Shown here: in pieces, positions 15,743 to 25,820 of the stretch | Position numbering within the stretch: the first letter of the stretch is position 1 | How the letters are laid out: the number at the start of each line of letters is the position of its first letter | Source: Alphaproteobacteria bacterium LSUCC0684 | GTDB taxonomy: Bacteria > Pseudomonadota > Alphaproteobacteria > Puniceispirillales > UBA1172 | Direction: 5' to 3' | Length of the DNA: 64,000 bases | NCBI GenBank assembly: GCA_041228335.1 | Contig: CP166130.1 | Location: 706,638-770,637 of the forward strand | The notes under the pieces: model-generated | Seen by the model: the letters and a program-made list of their open reading frames with translations, nothing else | The model's database searches: none | Told to the model about the DNA's origin: nothing | Made by a program: the position numbers and the translations under genes

Positions 15743-16663
15743 ATGAGTTCCAGTCTTCTGCGGGCCATAATTGCCATCCTCGTCGGCATTGCCGCGCTGG
15801 ATTCCATGGGAGTAATCGTGCGCATGCTGGGCGGGGATTACCCGATCCTGATGGTATCGGTCATGCGTAATTTTTTCGGCCTCATCCCGGTCATTGCCAT
15901 TCTGATGATGGGCCCGGGGCTTGGCGAGATCCGCAAGATATTCAAGGCGCGGCATCTGCTGATACTGGCCTTGCGCGGCGCTTCGGTGCTGATGGCGCAG
16001 ATGAGTTTTTATACCGCGCTGACAAAGATCGAGTTTGCCACGGCTTCCGCGCTCGGTTTCACCAGTCCGTTTTTCATCTCGGCGCTTTCCATTCCCATTC
16101 TTGGTCATCGTGTCGGCTGGGTAAGGTTCGCCGCAATCGTGGTAGGATTTGCCGGGGTGCTGACGATCCTTAAACCTTTTGACGAGGCTTTCACGATCTG
16201 GATGCTGCTGCCGGTGCTGGCGGCATTGGGTTACGGGCTTTCAAACGTGCTGGTCAGGCTGTTCCCCGATGATGTTCCTTCCGCGGCAATTCAGACGGGC
16301 CAGCAATGGGCCTCATTCTGTTTCGGGCTGGTGCTGCTTTTCACCATCAGCGAGCCAGTGCCGATTGCCTCAAGTACCGATGCCATGCTTTTTATATTGC
16401 TTGGATGTTTTGGCGGAATAGGGGTGATGGGGCTGGTGGTGGCGTATCGGCTTGTTGAGCCGTCGATCCTCGCCCCGTTTGAATATTTCGGAATTCCCAT
16501 TTCCTTTCTGCTGGGCTGGATGTTTTTTGATGAAGCACCTTTTGCCACGCTCTTCCCGGGGGTGCTTTTCATCGTTGGTGCCGGGCTTATCATTATCGTG
16601 CGGGAGCGAAGGGCGCAGAACCGGAAAGCTTCGGTCGATCTGCCGATCAAGGTGAAAGGTTGA
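15743..16663 (+). CDS. DMT-superfamily transporter (EamA type)
   Basis: A 306-residue inner-membrane protein with ten predicted membrane segments in two EamA repeats. The first contains GHRVGWVRFAAIVVGFAGVLTILKP and the second APFEYFGIPISFLLGWMFFDE. A basic C-terminal tail (RERRAQNRK) would lie in the cytoplasm. Substrate is unknown. The gene stands alone, divergent from the periplasmic protein gene at 15044. Confidence 0.87.
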   Translation: MSSSLLRAIIAILVGIAALDSMGVIVRMLGGDYPILMVSVMRNFFGLIPVIAILMMGPGLGEIRKIFKARHLLILALRGASVLMAQMSFYTALTKIEFATASALGFTSPFFISALSIPILGHRVGWVRFAAIVVGFAGVLTILKPFDEAFTIWMLLPVLAALGYGLSNVLVRLFPDDVPSAAIQTGQQWASFCFGLVLLFTISEPVPIASSTDAMLFILLGCFGGIGVMGLVVAYRLVEPSILAPFEYFGIPISFLLGWMFFDEAPFATLFPGVLFIVGAGLIIIVRERRAQNRKASVDLPIKVKG

Positions 16664-16803
16664 AGCTAGCTGCCTGGCTCAGTTATTTCGTTCCGGCTTT
16701 ATCGAAAGGTTGCTGTTCTTGTTATGGCGGCACGATTTCTTTCTGCCCAGGCCTGAAGGTTGGCCGGGTTTTCCTTGCCACCGGCAGCATGCTATGTTAT
16801 TAA

Positions 16804-16817
16804 GTTATTGTAATAAC
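16804..16817. promoter_or_regulatory. Perfect A+T-rich inverted repeat, possible operator
   Basis: GTTATT-GT-AATAAC lies about 85 bases upstream of the SDR-like gene, in the only strongly A+T-rich part of the 237-base gap. It could bind a dimeric regulator, but no regulator gene is adjacent. Confidence 0.3.
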
Positions 16818-16900
16818 AATAATAATTTTAATTTTTTGGAAATAAAAACATGATCCTTATGCGCTGAATATTCTGCGTATCCTTGAACAGGAGTTTGCGA

Positions 16901-17860
16901 ATGACAGCTTTACACATGTGTTCAGATGAAAACCTGGCCCGCGATCTAAGTGGAAAAACATATCTTATAACAGGAACATTATCAGGGCATATGAAAACAT
17001 TGGCAGGGCAGCTTGCCTCGCAAGCGGCGACCGTTGTCATAGCCAGTCAGGATCGTGCCGCAACGCACGCCCTTGCGGAAAGAATTGCTGCATCAACAGG
17101 CAACCCAACGGTGCGCGGTGAGCATCTTGATATGACGTCACTGGACTCGGTGCGGCGTTTTGCAGACAAGTTCAAGAACACCAATTCCTGGCTGGATGGC
17201 CTGATCAATACCGGCGACATGGACAAGACAAAAGCTGTTAATACCCATGACGGGCATCATTGGCAAATCGGCGTCAACTTTCTTGGCCCGTTTCTTCTGA
17301 CCGAATTGCTGATGCCCTTGCTGAAGATTTCCGCCCCTGCCCGTATCGTGCATACATCCTGCGTTTTTCACGAACGTGGTGAGCTTGATCTGACGGATCT
17401 TGATTACAGGACCAGAAAAAATCCAGGAAGAGAAGCCTGGTGCCAGTCAAAACTGGCGTTAGCGCTCTATGCCCGCGCGCAGGCGAAAATGCTGGAAGGA
17501 TCAGGCGTATCTGCCTTTGGGGTCCATATCGGGTGCACGCAAACCAAAACCTTGCAATTTCCCCATATCTCACTTTACAGGAAACTGCTGAAGATCCTGA
17601 AAGGGTCGGATGGACTGATTACGACATGGCAATCGGTTCAGACCACGCTTCATTGCCTGCTTGATGAGGAAAGCCAATATCATGCCGGGGAATATTTCTC
17701 CCAAGGCAGCGTTTTCTATCGATCCAGACAGCACCGCAGCGGGGGCTGGCCGATGACCTCCCCGCATCCTGACATGCAGGATGATCAACTTGGGCTGATG
17801 CTTTATGAAAAAGCCGCCCAGCTGGTCAATCTTCGTGGGGTCAGGGACAAAGCCGCATGA
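16901..17860 (+). CDS. SDR-family protein lacking the catalytic tyrosine
   Basis: A 319-residue short-chain dehydrogenase/reductase-fold protein resembling the retinol-dehydrogenase/WWOX branch. The fold marks are LSGKTYLITG, VNFLGPFLLTELLMPLL and SQSKLALALYA-like helix. However, the nucleotide loop is TGTLSGHM (the last Gly of TGxxxGxG is Met), NNAG is replaced by INTGD, and the active-site YxxxK is WCQSK, with Trp in place of Tyr. It is therefore probably not an oxidoreductase, but may bind a nucleotide or ligand. The ATG at 16901 has AGGAG seven bases upstream, better than the open frame from 16883. Confidence 0.75.
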   Translation: MTALHMCSDENLARDLSGKTYLITGTLSGHMKTLAGQLASQAATVVIASQDRAATHALAERIAASTGNPTVRGEHLDMTSLDSVRRFADKFKNTNSWLDGLINTGDMDKTKAVNTHDGHHWQIGVNFLGPFLLTELLMPLLKISAPARIVHTSCVFHERGELDLTDLDYRTRKNPGREAWCQSKLALALYARAQAKMLEGSGVSAFGVHIGCTQTKTLQFPHISLYRKLLKILKGSDGLITTWQSVQTTLHCLLDEESQYHAGEYFSQGSVFYRSRQHRSGGWPMTSPHPDMQDDQLGLMLYEKAAQLVNLRGVRDKAA

Positions 17861-17995
17861 TTCATCCGCGCTCTTCATCCTGAAAGCACCTGTCCTGCCT
17901 CGCAATGCTGCCCTTTGGGTCATGTGCTGATCCCAATGCGTGATTGCTGACATATCTTTCTTGCGCTTAGGTTTTTCCGAAAACAGGAGAGCCAT

Positions 17996-18712
17996 TTGCG
18001 TTGCGCCACGGTTACTATTTTTTTGCGCAGGATCATTCGGGCAACTGTTGTGGGAAAGGGATTTTCCCTCATTGAGCTGCTGGTGGTCATAGCGATTATC
18101 GGTATTCTCGCTTCCGTCGGGCTGGTGGCTTATCAGACCTATATTACCAGCACGAAAGATGATGCCGGCATCGCCACCGCGGATGAGGTGGTCAATCTGC
18201 TGGAATATGACCATGCCTCGATCACCTCGGATATCAGTTCCAGATCCGCCTTGAACCAGAATCTCGGCAAGACGTCCTGGTGCCGGGATCAGGTGGATCA
18301 GATCGTCTTTCAGCTCAACACGGTACAGAACAAGACAAACACCCATGATGATGCCTGTCCTTTCGCCTTTAACGGCAACAGGGCCTGGAGGCAGGCGGAC
18401 TATCTCGATACCTCGAACAACGTCAACTATTTTGCGCAATGCCCGGTGCAGATCAGCGGGGCCAGCATCGATGTCCCGCGCGGCAGCCTGATGGTTGCCT
18501 GCGTCAACAGCATCGCGACGATTGAAAGCAGCCAGTACAGGTTATTCACCTGTTTCTGCAGTGGGGAGGACAGTTGCGCGACCACCGATGTCGGCACGGA
18601 TTGTTCAGCGCCGCCGCATCTCGGCTATGGGAGCGAGAGTGCCTGCAGGCTCAACTGGTCCACCCATCCCGGAAATATCGATAAATGCGCCTCCCCGGGA
18701 GCGTTCAGATGA
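17996..18712 (+). CDS. Type IV pilin-like (pseudopilin) protein
   Basis: A 238-residue protein with a prepilin cleavage and methylation motif, KGFSLIELLVVIAIIGIL at residues 21-38 (cleavage after Gly22, Glu+5 present), followed by a hydrophobic helix and a globular C-terminal part with ten or more cysteines. The start is TTG at 17996 with AGGAG seven bases upstream. It overlaps or abuts nothing upstream, and the next gene starts 17 bp after its stop. Type II secretion or type IV pilus genes are not in the window. It probably forms a minor pilus subunit that carries or assembles with the lectin-like protein. Confidence 0.8.
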   Translation: MRCATVTIFLRRIIRATVVGKGFSLIELLVVIAIIGILASVGLVAYQTYITSTKDDAGIATADEVVNLLEYDHASITSDISSRSALNQNLGKTSWCRDQVDQIVFQLNTVQNKTNTHDDACPFAFNGNRAWRQADYLDTSNNVNYFAQCPVQISGASIDVPRGSLMVACVNSIATIESSQYRLFTCFCSGEDSCATTDVGTDCSAPPHLGYGSESACRLNWSTHPGNIDKCASPGAFR

Positions 18713-18728
18713 TCAAGGGAGAATGGAA

Positions 18729-20609
18729 ATGAAACCTTCAGTCTTTTTGCCGATTGCTGTTCTAGGCACTGTTCTGCCCCAGGCCGGGGCAATGGCAGGT
18801 TTCACCACCAGCGAATTTGGCGAGGGAAAATATGTTGATGGATCGAGGGTGAGCGACATTCTCGATAATCTCATCGGTGTTGACGGCGCCCAGCCAATTG
18901 ATCCCGCTGATATTGCGGCTCTGGCAACCGGCTTTGCGAATACCGGCAGTTACGTCTATACGGGCACGGACAATCTCGCCCTTTTTGACGCCGATAATGA
19001 CGGGGCGATCAGCGCACAGGAATTCGTGGACAGGCTGGCCGCAATATCCTCGATCAGCGGGGTTGATACCTCCGGCAATGGTCTTTATGCGCAAGCCTAT
19101 GCCGCGGAACTCGGCGCGATTACGATGCCGGTCACCGAAGCCAAGATAATGGCCGCGATCACGGCGGGGAACATGTACGCGGTCCAGGCCCCGCAGGTGA
19201 CGCGAAGATCGGTCAGTTTTGATGGCACCGATACAAGCCATAGCCAGTCGCTGGGGCTGATTGACGGGCTTGGCAACAGGCTGGATAACGGCGTTGGGAG
19301 CGTTACCCATTCGCTGATCGCAAGCCATGATGACGACCCGCAGGCAAGCCGCCGGTTTGATATCAACCCATCCGGCAGCCTGACGCTGGCAAGTGGCGTC
19401 AGTGTTGAAGATCTTTCCCCCGGGCGATACACGATTTCGGTCACGGTGACCGACAGCAACGCGGATACCTACGGGCTTTCCGCATCAACAGATGTTTCCC
19501 TTACCGTGTCGAATGAGCGGGGATGTATTCTCAACAATGGTATTTCGGAGACCCAGTTCAGCGCGGGCAGTTCTGCGGGAAGTATTGAAGGTGCAACGGT
19601 CACCATCAGTGGAGATCACAACACCAGTGATAAGCTCTTTGTCCGGGGTGCGACTTCGATTTCAACCGATTCCGCGACAGGTGATGTGACCTATGGAGGA
19701 TTTGGCGTCGCCGGGATCACTGCCGTCTATGACAAAAGTTCAGGCGAGCTTGAGTTCAGCGGTACAACCACGCTCGCCAACTGGATCAATATCTTTCGCA
19801 AGGTGGGATATATCTATGACAGCAGCGGCAGCGCTTCGACAGGCACAAGATCACTGATCTTCTCGCTGTCAAACCGGATACCCTATAACCATGCTGATGG
19901 CCGGGTGCATTTCTATGATTATGTTGACCGAAACGACATCACCTTCAACGATGCCCGTATCGAGGCCAGCAGCAATGCCAAAAGACTGTTCGGGCTTGAA
20001 GGATATCTGGCCACCATCACCAGCGCGGCGGAACAGGCCTATATCGAACCCAAGATTGATGGCTTCGGCTGGCTTGGTGCCTGTGATCGTCTTGAAAACA
20101 GCACGGTGCAGGGTTTATGTGGCGTGACGGCAGCGGAGGTCAATTCACTGGCCCAGCGGCCGTTCAGCTCCACCTATCCTGCAATCTATGTCTATGGCGA
20201 AGGGGAGGGGTACTGGTACTGGGTGACGGGGCCGGAAAGGCTGGATTACATGTTCCGCGATACCGGTAACTGCACCGTGGCCGAGTTGTCGAACCTCAGA
20301 CGAAACAGCAATGCGGCGAAATCCTATCCGAGGTCAGGAAACACTTTCGATGACCGGGGCTCGGATCAGCCCTACCGGAATTTCCGTCAATGTGAGCCGA
20401 ACAATTATACCCTCAGCTCGACCGGTATCGCGGAGAACCATCTCCATTTCTATCGGGATGGCACCTGGAACGATTTTCCAAATAACAGCACCTCAATCCA
20501 TGGGTATCTGATCGAGTGGGGCGGCATGCCCGGTGATCCCTCTCTCATCCTCACGGTGAACAAGACCTATGACATTGCAAGAGAGGGCGAATTCTGCGCC
20601 CATCAGTAG
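18729..20609 (+). CDS. Secreted EF-hand / cadherin-like / C-type-lectin-like protein
   Basis: A 626-residue exported protein. A signal peptide covers residues 1-24 (VFLPIAVLGTVLPQAGAMA). An EF-hand loop, DADNDGAISAQEF, lies near residue 85. A beta-rich cadherin-like segment is near 150-255 (RFDINPSGSLTLASG, ISVTVTDSN). A C-type lectin-like domain occupies about 440-620, with YLATITSAAEQ, YWYWVTGPE, CEPNNY and GTWNDF, and a closing YLIEWGG. EPN and WND are calcium and sugar contact motifs in that family. The ATG at 18729 is chosen because AAGGGAG stands at the correct distance; the frame runs open back to 18495. Likely a calcium-stabilised adhesin. Confidence 0.8.
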   Translation: MKPSVFLPIAVLGTVLPQAGAMAGFTTSEFGEGKYVDGSRVSDILDNLIGVDGAQPIDPADIAALATGFANTGSYVYTGTDNLALFDADNDGAISAQEFVDRLAAISSISGVDTSGNGLYAQAYAAELGAITMPVTEAKIMAAITAGNMYAVQAPQVTRRSVSFDGTDTSHSQSLGLIDGLGNRLDNGVGSVTHSLIASHDDDPQASRRFDINPSGSLTLASGVSVEDLSPGRYTISVTVTDSNADTYGLSASTDVSLTVSNERGCILNNGISETQFSAGSSAGSIEGATVTISGDHNTSDKLFVRGATSISTDSATGDVTYGGFGVAGITAVYDKSSGELEFSGTTTLANWINIFRKVGYIYDSSGSASTGTRSLIFSLSNRIPYNHADGRVHFYDYVDRNDITFNDARIEASSNAKRLFGLEGYLATITSAAEQAYIEPKIDGFGWLGACDRLENSTVQGLCGVTAAEVNSLAQRPFSSTYPAIYVYGEGEGYWYWVTGPERLDYMFRDTGNCTVAELSNLRRNSNAAKSYPRSGNTFDDRGSDQPYRNFRQCEPNNYTLSSTGIAENHLHFYRDGTWNDFPNNSTSIHGYLIEWGGMPGDPSLILTVNKTYDIAREGEFCAHQ

Positions 20610-20718
20610 GAAAACCTGCCGAAAGACCTGTCACCGATATCTGCAAGAAATCCTTTAATCTGTCATCTGCGTCGCAAGACGACTGGCCAGATCGTTATGC
20701 TGATATATATTAGTAAAA

Positions 20719-20724
20719 TATAAT
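20719..20724 (+). promoter_or_regulatory. Putative -10 box of the urease operon
   Basis: A consensus TATAAT 30 bases upstream of the ureD start, in an A+T-rich patch. The -35 element (about 20695-20700) is poor, suggesting activator help, for example nitrogen control. No NtrC-type site was recognised. Confidence 0.5.
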
Positions 20725-20753
20725 TTACCTATTGATTATGGTGGAAAGCCATC

Positions 20754-21584
20754 ATGCCCGGATCTGCCGACTTGCATCACGAAGAGATTGCCCTTGAACG
20801 CGCTCATGGCAAGGTAAATCTCACCCTCAAGGATGCGGCATTGCAGCGGTTGTTCCAGTCCGGATCAGCCAAGGCATTCCTGCCCGTAACATATGGGAAG
20901 GCGACGGAAGTTGTGCTCGCCAATACCGCTGGCGGGCTTGCTGATGGTGATATCTTTTCCTATGAGATTTGCGCCGAGGCGAACAGCCGCATCGCGGCAA
21001 CAACGCAGGCAGCAGAGCGGGTGTATCAGGCGCTTGGGGGCGGCATGGCTGAGGCCCGTCTGACCATCAAGGCAACGGGCAGGAGCGATGTATTCTGGTT
21101 GCCGCATGAAACCATTCTCTATGACAGGAGCCGGTTTTGCCGCCGGATTGATGTCCATCTTGATGCCTCCAGCAAGGTAGTGCTGGGTGAAATTGTTGTG
21201 TTTGGCCGTAAAGCCAGTGGTGAAGTGATGACCGCGGGTCATATTGAGGATCACTGGCGGGTGCATCGTGATGGCCAGCTTGTTCATGCCGAAGCTTTCC
21301 GGCTGGCGGGTGATGTCAGGGCAATTCTTGCACATGCGGCAGGCGCAAATCAGGCTGGCGTGATGGCAACATTGTTGATGATTGCGCCAGAGGAATTACA
21401 TCCGCTGGCTGCCACTCTCCGCAATATTGAGTCCACCGATGGCGCATGGGTTGGGGTGTCATCCTGGGATGGCAAACTGGTGGTGCGGCTTGTTGCGCCG
21501 GAACTCTTTTCGATCAAACCCACCATCGCAACAATACTTGAACGGATGACGTCATTACCCCTGCCAAGAGCCTGGGCATTATAG
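20754..21584 (+). CDS. ureD: Urease accessory protein UreD
   Basis: Scaffold protein that joins UreF and UreG on the apo-urease for nickel insertion. The 276-residue protein shows the family features: an N-terminal KVNLTLKDAALQRLFQSGSAK, NTAGGLADGDIFSYEI (the conserved GGL/GGD-type loop), the TTQAAERVY strand and a late VVRLVAPELFSIKP region. The ATG at 20754 follows GTGGAAAG. It is the first gene of the complete ureDABCEFG operon, and 14 bases separate it from ureA. Confidence 0.93.
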   Translation: MPGSADLHHEEIALERAHGKVNLTLKDAALQRLFQSGSAKAFLPVTYGKATEVVLANTAGGLADGDIFSYEICAEANSRIAATTQAAERVYQALGGGMAEARLTIKATGRSDVFWLPHETILYDRSRFCRRIDVHLDASSKVVLGEIVVFGRKASGEVMTAGHIEDHWRVHRDGQLVHAEAFRLAGDVRAILAHAAGANQAGVMATLLMIAPEELHPLAATLRNIESTDGAWVGVSSWDGKLVVRLVAPELFSIKPTIATILERMTSLPLPRAWAL

Positions 21585-21598
21585 ATTAAGGAGAGGCC

Positions 21599-21904
21599 AT
21601 GAAACTGACCCCGAGAGAAAAAGACAAATTGCTGGTTTCGCTGGCGGCCATGGTGGCGCGGTCCCGCCTGGCCCGGGGTGTCAAGCTCAATTACCCGGAA
21701 GCGGTGGCGCTGATCACCGATTTCGTCGTTGAAGGTGCGCGGGATGGCAAGAGCGTGGCCGAGCTGATGGAAGCCGGCGCCCATGTTGTCCGCCGTGGTG
21801 ACTGCATGGAAGGGGTGCCGGAGATGATCCATGATGTTCAGGTTGAGGCGACTTTTCCCGACGGCACGAAACTCGTGACCGTCCATCACCCCGTTCGTTC
21901 GTAA
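21599..21904 (+). CDS. ureA: Urease gamma subunit
   Basis: Smallest urease subunit, 101 residues, cytoplasmic. It begins [20 protein letters not shown] and carries the conserved [12 protein letters not shown] and [22 protein letters not shown] segments. Separate alpha, beta and gamma genes are normal for most bacteria. AAGGAGAG precedes the ATG, and ureB follows after 14 bases. Confidence 0.97.
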   Translation: MKLTPREKDKLLVSLAAMVARSRLARGVKLNYPEAVALITDFVVEGARDGKSVAELMEAGAHVVRRGDCMEGVPEMIHDVQVEATFPDGTKLVTVHHPVRS

Positions 21905-21918
21905 AGGGAGCAAGGCAG

Positions 21919-22224
21919 ATGATACCAGGTGAAGTAATCGTCAATGATGAAGAGTTGCTGCTCAACCCAGATCATGAGGCCATCGAGATTGAAGTGGCCA
22001 ATACGGGCGACAGGCCGGTTCAGGTTGGCAGCCATTATCATTTTCATGAAGCAAACGCGGCGCTTGCCTTCGATCGTGAGGTCAGTCGCGGGATGCGCCT
22101 TGATATTCCTGCCGGGACGGCGGTCAGGTTCGAGCCGGGGCAGAAGCGTCTTGTGCGCCTCATCCCCTATGGCGGGGCGCGGCGGGTTTTCGGGTTCAAT
22201 CAGCAGATCATGGGAGAGCTGTGA
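21919..22224 (+). CDS. ureB: Urease beta subunit
   Basis: A 101-residue urease structural subunit, starting [16 protein letters not shown]. It contains [18 protein letters not shown], the family hallmark, and [21 protein letters not shown] near the end. GGGAGC lies upstream of the ATG. Its stop codon overlaps the start of ureC, indicating coupled translation. Confidence 0.97.
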   Translation: MIPGEVIVNDEELLLNPDHEAIEIEVANTGDRPVQVGSHYHFHEANAALAFDREVSRGMRLDIPAGTAVRFEPGQKRLVRLIPYGGARRVFGFNQQIMGEL

Positions 22225-23933
22225 TGGCGGTATCAATCTCGCGTAAAATCTATGCCGACATGTATGGCCCGACGACGGGTGACAAAATCCGCCTTGCCGA
22301 TACCGAATTATTCATTGAAGTGGAAAAAGACCTCACCAGCTATGGCGAGGAAGTCAAGTTCGGTGGCGGCAAGGTGATCCGCGACGGCATGGGGCAGTCG
22401 CAGTTGACCAGGCAGGACGGTGCCGTTGACACCGTCATCACCAATGCGCTGATTGTCGATGTTACGGGGATTTACAAGGCAGATATCGGGCTCAAGGATG
22501 GCGTGATCCATGCCATTGGCAAGGCCGGCAATCCGGATACCCAATCCGGCGTTGATATCGTCATCGGCCCCGGAACAGAGATCATCGCCGGGGAAAAGCA
22601 TATTGTCACCGCTGGCGGGTTTGACAGTCATATCCATTTCATCTGCCCGCAGCAGATTGATGATGCGCTTCATTCCGGCCTGACCACCATGCTGGGTGGC
22701 GGTACCGGGCCTGCCCATGGCACGCTGGCAACAACCTGCACCCCGGGGCCATGGCATATCTCAAGAATGCTTCAATCGGCGGATGCCTTTGCCATGAATC
22801 TGGCCTTTGCGGGCAAAGGCAATGCCAGTCTGCCCGGGGCGCTGGAAGAACAGGTTTCTGCCGGAGCATCGGCGTTGAAGCTTCATGAAGACTGGGGCAC
22901 CACCCCGGCTGCCATCGATACATGCCTTTCGGTTGCAGATGCCATGGATGTGCAGGTGATGATCCATACCGATACGCTTAATGAAAGCGGGTTTGTCGAG
23001 AATACCATTGCCGCGATCAGGGGCAGGGTGATCCATGCTTTCCATACCGAAGGTGCAGGCGGCGGCCATGCACCGGATATCATCAAGGTTTGCGGTGAGC
23101 CCAATGTCATTCCGTCATCGACCAATCCGACGCGGCCCTATACCGTCAACACGCTGGAAGAGCATCTTGATATGCTCATGGTCTGCCACCATCTCGACAA
23201 GTCGATCCCAGAGGATGTGGCCTTTGCGGAAAGCCGCATCAGAAAAGAGACCATCGCGGCGGAAGACATTCTGCATGACATGGGGGCATTTTCCATCATC
23301 GCGTCGGACAGTCAGGCCATGGGGCGTGTCGGCGAAGTGATTATCCGCACCTGGCAGACAGCCCATAAAATGAAAATCCAGCGGGGCAGGCTTGCGGAAG
23401 AGACAGGCGATAATGACAATGCCCGGGTCAAACGCTATCTTGCGAAATACACGATCAATCCGGCCATCTGCCACGGGTTATCCCGACATATCGGATCCAT
23501 CGAAGTCGGTAAGCGTGCCGATCTTGTGTTATGGCATCCGGCATTCTTTGGCGTCAAACCGGAAATGGTATTGCTTGGAGGGAGCATTGTCGTTGCGCAG
23601 ATGGGGGACCCGAATGCATCCATCCCAACGCCCCAGCCTGTCTATACAAGGCCGATGTTTGGCTCCTGTGGAGGCGCGGTGTCGGCATCGGCCGTGACTT
23701 TTGTGAGTGCGGCGGCGCAGTCTTCCGGCATCGGGGCATCCCTTGGTCTTGCCAATCAGACGCTGGCGGTGGAAAAAACGCGGAATATTTCCAAAGCCAG
23801 CATGATCCATAATGATGCCCTGCCACGAATTGAGGTTAACCCCGAAACCTATGAAGTCCGTGCCGATGGAGAGTTGCTGACCTGCGCCCCGGCAGAGGTG
23901 CTGCCCATGGCGCAGCGGTACTTCCTTTATTGA
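22224..23933 (+). CDS. ureC: Urease alpha (catalytic) subunit
   Basis: Hydrolyses urea to ammonia and carbamate at a di-nickel site. The nickel ligands are visible as SHIHF (about His136 and His138), the carbamylated Lys219 in [10 protein letters not shown], the later histidines in MIHTDTLNE and [15 protein letters not shown], and the flap residues around MVCHHLD. The [11 protein letters not shown] and [19 protein letters not shown] motifs complete the family pattern. Length is 569 residues, typical. ATG 22224 overlaps the ureB stop; GTG 22221 is an alternative start one codon upstream. Confidence 0.98.
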   Translation: MAVSISRKIYADMYGPTTGDKIRLADTELFIEVEKDLTSYGEEVKFGGGKVIRDGMGQSQLTRQDGAVDTVITNALIVDVTGIYKADIGLKDGVIHAIGKAGNPDTQSGVDIVIGPGTEIIAGEKHIVTAGGFDSHIHFICPQQIDDALHSGLTTMLGGGTGPAHGTLATTCTPGPWHISRMLQSADAFAMNLAFAGKGNASLPGALEEQVSAGASALKLHEDWGTTPAAIDTCLSVADAMDVQVMIHTDTLNESGFVENTIAAIRGRVIHAFHTEGAGGGHAPDIIKVCGEPNVIPSSTNPTRPYTVNTLEEHLDMLMVCHHLDKSIPEDVAFAESRIRKETIAAEDILHDMGAFSIIASDSQAMGRVGEVIIRTWQTAHKMKIQRGRLAEETGDNDNARVKRYLAKYTINPAICHGLSRHIGSIEVGKRADLVLWHPAFFGVKPEMVLLGGSIVVAQMGDPNASIPTPQPVYTRPMFGSCGGAVSASAVTFVSAAAQSSGIGASLGLANQTLAVEKTRNISKASMIHNDALPRIEVNPETYEVRADGELLTCAPAEVLPMAQRYFLY

Positions 23934-23952
23934 CGGCAAGGCAGGTCGAAAG

Positions 23953-24411
23953 ATGCATGTTGCCCATCATATCCAAAAAATCGAATCTCATGACCATTAT
24001 GACGATACGGTTACCCTGACATTTGAGGCACGTTTCCTGCGCCGCCGAAAACTTGTCAGCGATGGTGGCGAGTCCTTTCTGGTCGAGTTGCCCGAAACAC
24101 GATCGCTGGAAGAAGGCGAGGGGTTTCTGCTCGATGATGGCCGCATCTTTCGTGTTGTTTCCGCCCCGGAGCCGCTGGTTGAGGTGAGGCATGACGAACT
24201 CCCCCGGATTGCCTGGCATATCGGCAACCGGCATACGCCATGTGAGATCCGGTCCGATCATCTCTTGATCCGGCAGGATCATGTGGTTGAAGAAATGCTC
24301 AGAAAGCTTGGCGCAAGACTTGAGGCTGTTGAGGCACCGTTCTCACCCGAAGGCGGTGCCTACGGCCATGGCCGGACCCATGGGCATGAGCACCATCATG
24401 ATCTGCCATGA
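23953..24411 (+). CDS. ureE: Urease nickel chaperone UreE
   Basis: Dimeric metallochaperone that delivers nickel to UreG. The 152-residue protein has the N-terminal beta domain (LTFEARFLRRRKLVSDGGE), the central ELPRIAWHIGNRHTPCE segment carrying the interface nickel-binding His, and a His-rich tail (HGHGRTHGHEHHH) for extra metal binding. Its start lies 19 bases after ureC, and its last bases overlap the ureF start. Confidence 0.93.
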   Translation: MHVAHHIQKIESHDHYDDTVTLTFEARFLRRRKLVSDGGESFLVELPETRSLEEGEGFLLDDGRIFRVVSAPEPLVEVRHDELPRIAWHIGNRHTPCEIRSDHLLIRQDHVVEEMLRKLGARLEAVEAPFSPEGGAYGHGRTHGHEHHHDLP

Positions 24412-25043
24412 GAAGCATTGAGCACAATATTTCCATTCTGCAATCCTGGTTCTCTCCAGCCTTTCCAATAGGCGGTTTCAGCTATTCCCACGGTCTTGAG
24501 CGCGCAATCAATCAGGGGTTGGTGAAAGATGCGGAAAGCCTGCAGGACTGGATAGCCTCTATCATCAGCCACGGAACAGGGCGCAACGATGCGCTTTTCA
24601 TCCAAGCCGCCTTCAAGGGGGAGGATTGCAACGACCTCTGTCTCGGTCTTGCCGCTGGCAGGGAACGGCATCAGGAAACTGTTGAAATGGGTAGAGCCTT
24701 CACCAACGTGGTCAATGAAAGTTATGGCCTGGCGTTGCCTGATGGGCTGGCTTATCCGGTCGCGGTCGGGGTCGCTGCATCAAAACTCGGGCTTGATCCT
24801 GGCCTGACAATCCAGAGCTACCTGCAGGCTTTTGCCAGCAACCTTATTTCAGTCGGGGTGCGGAACATCCCCATCGGGCAGATGGCGGGGCAATCCTGTC
24901 TAGTCCGTCTCATGCCGGGTATTCACAAACTTAAAGATGAGGTTGATGTATCAAGTCTTGATGATCTGGGTGGCTCGGCGCTGATTGCTGATATCGTATC
25001 CATGCAGCACGAATATGATGACGTCAGGATGTATCGGACATGA
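24408..25043 (+). CDS. ureF: Urease accessory protein UreF
   Basis: Helical accessory protein that acts in the UreDFG complex and controls UreG GTPase activity during nickel insertion. The 211-residue protein carries [21 protein letters not shown], the UreF signature (slightly separated here), and [16 protein letters not shown]. The ATG at 24408 lies within the end of ureE (four-base overlap), and its stop overlaps ureG. Confidence 0.92.
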   Translation: MRSIEHNISILQSWFSPAFPIGGFSYSHGLERAINQGLVKDAESLQDWIASIISHGTGRNDALFIQAAFKGEDCNDLCLGLAAGRERHQETVEMGRAFTNVVNESYGLALPDGLAYPVAVGVAASKLGLDPGLTIQSYLQAFASNLISVGVRNIPIGQMAGQSCLVRLMPGIHKLKDEVDVSSLDDLGGSALIADIVSMQHEYDDVRMYRT

Positions 25044-25666
25044 CGGCAAAGATCAAGCATGGCCCATTAAGGGTGGGAATAGGCGGGCCTGTCGGGGCCG
25101 GCAAGACAAGCCTTACGGAAGCCTTGTGCCGGGCGCTGGCGCCGCGTCTTTCCATGGCCGTGATCACCAATGATATCTATACCCGTGAGGATGCCGATTA
25201 TCTGGTGCGGGCGCAGGCTCTTCCTGAAGAACGTATCCGCGGCGTGGAAACCGGCGGATGCCCGCATACCGCCATTCGTGAGGATGCCTCGGTCAATCTG
25301 GCCATGGTGGAGGATCTCAAGCGATGCTTTCCTGATCTTGATCTGATCCTGATTGAATCCGGTGGTGATAATCTGGCGGCAAATTTCAGCCCTGAACTCG
25401 CAGACCTGACCATCTATGTCATCGATGTCGCCATGGGGGCGGATATTCCGCGCAAGAAAGGACCGGCGCTGATGCGTTCGGATATGCTGGTGGTCAACAA
25501 GATTGAACTTGCCCCGCATGTCGATGTTGATCTTGAACAGATGCAGCGGGATACCAGGGAAAATCGCGGCGGGCGGCCGTTTATTTTCGGCTCGATGCGG
25601 AAAAGCAGGGGCATTGATGAACTGGTCGATTTTCTCGTCGATCAGGGCGGCTTGCACCTGAAGTGA
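25040..25666 (+). CDS. ureG: Urease GTPase UreG
   Basis: GTPase that powers nickel transfer into urease. It shows the P-loop [11 protein letters not shown] (residues 15-25), the metal-binding GCPH ([16 protein letters not shown]), the [15 protein letters not shown] switch region and [16 protein letters not shown]. Length of 208 residues is typical. It is the last gene of the operon. No urea transporter is in the window. Confidence 0.97.
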   Translation: MTAKIKHGPLRVGIGGPVGAGKTSLTEALCRALAPRLSMAVITNDIYTREDADYLVRAQALPEERIRGVETGGCPHTAIREDASVNLAMVEDLKRCFPDLDLILIESGGDNLAANFSPELADLTIYVIDVAMGADIPRKKGPALMRSDMLVVNKIELAPHVDVDLEQMQRDTRENRGGRPFIFGSMRKSRGIDELVDFLVDQGGLHLK

Positions 25667-25820
25667 TATCCCAAGAAAGATGGGGCAGGTTTTCCCGCCT
25701 CGGTTCTGTCCGTTTCAAGAATGCGTGATCAGGGGGTTGGCGAAGAGGCTCTCATCCATAATACTATGGTAAGCCCGGGCGATTTCCGGGAAATGCTCTG
25801 ACCCTTCTTGAGACATTGAG

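Noticed and set aside
15659-16108. 149-codon minus-strand frame opposite the DMT transporter
   Set aside because: Charged, low-complexity antisense of a hydrophobic membrane gene; typical shadow frame.
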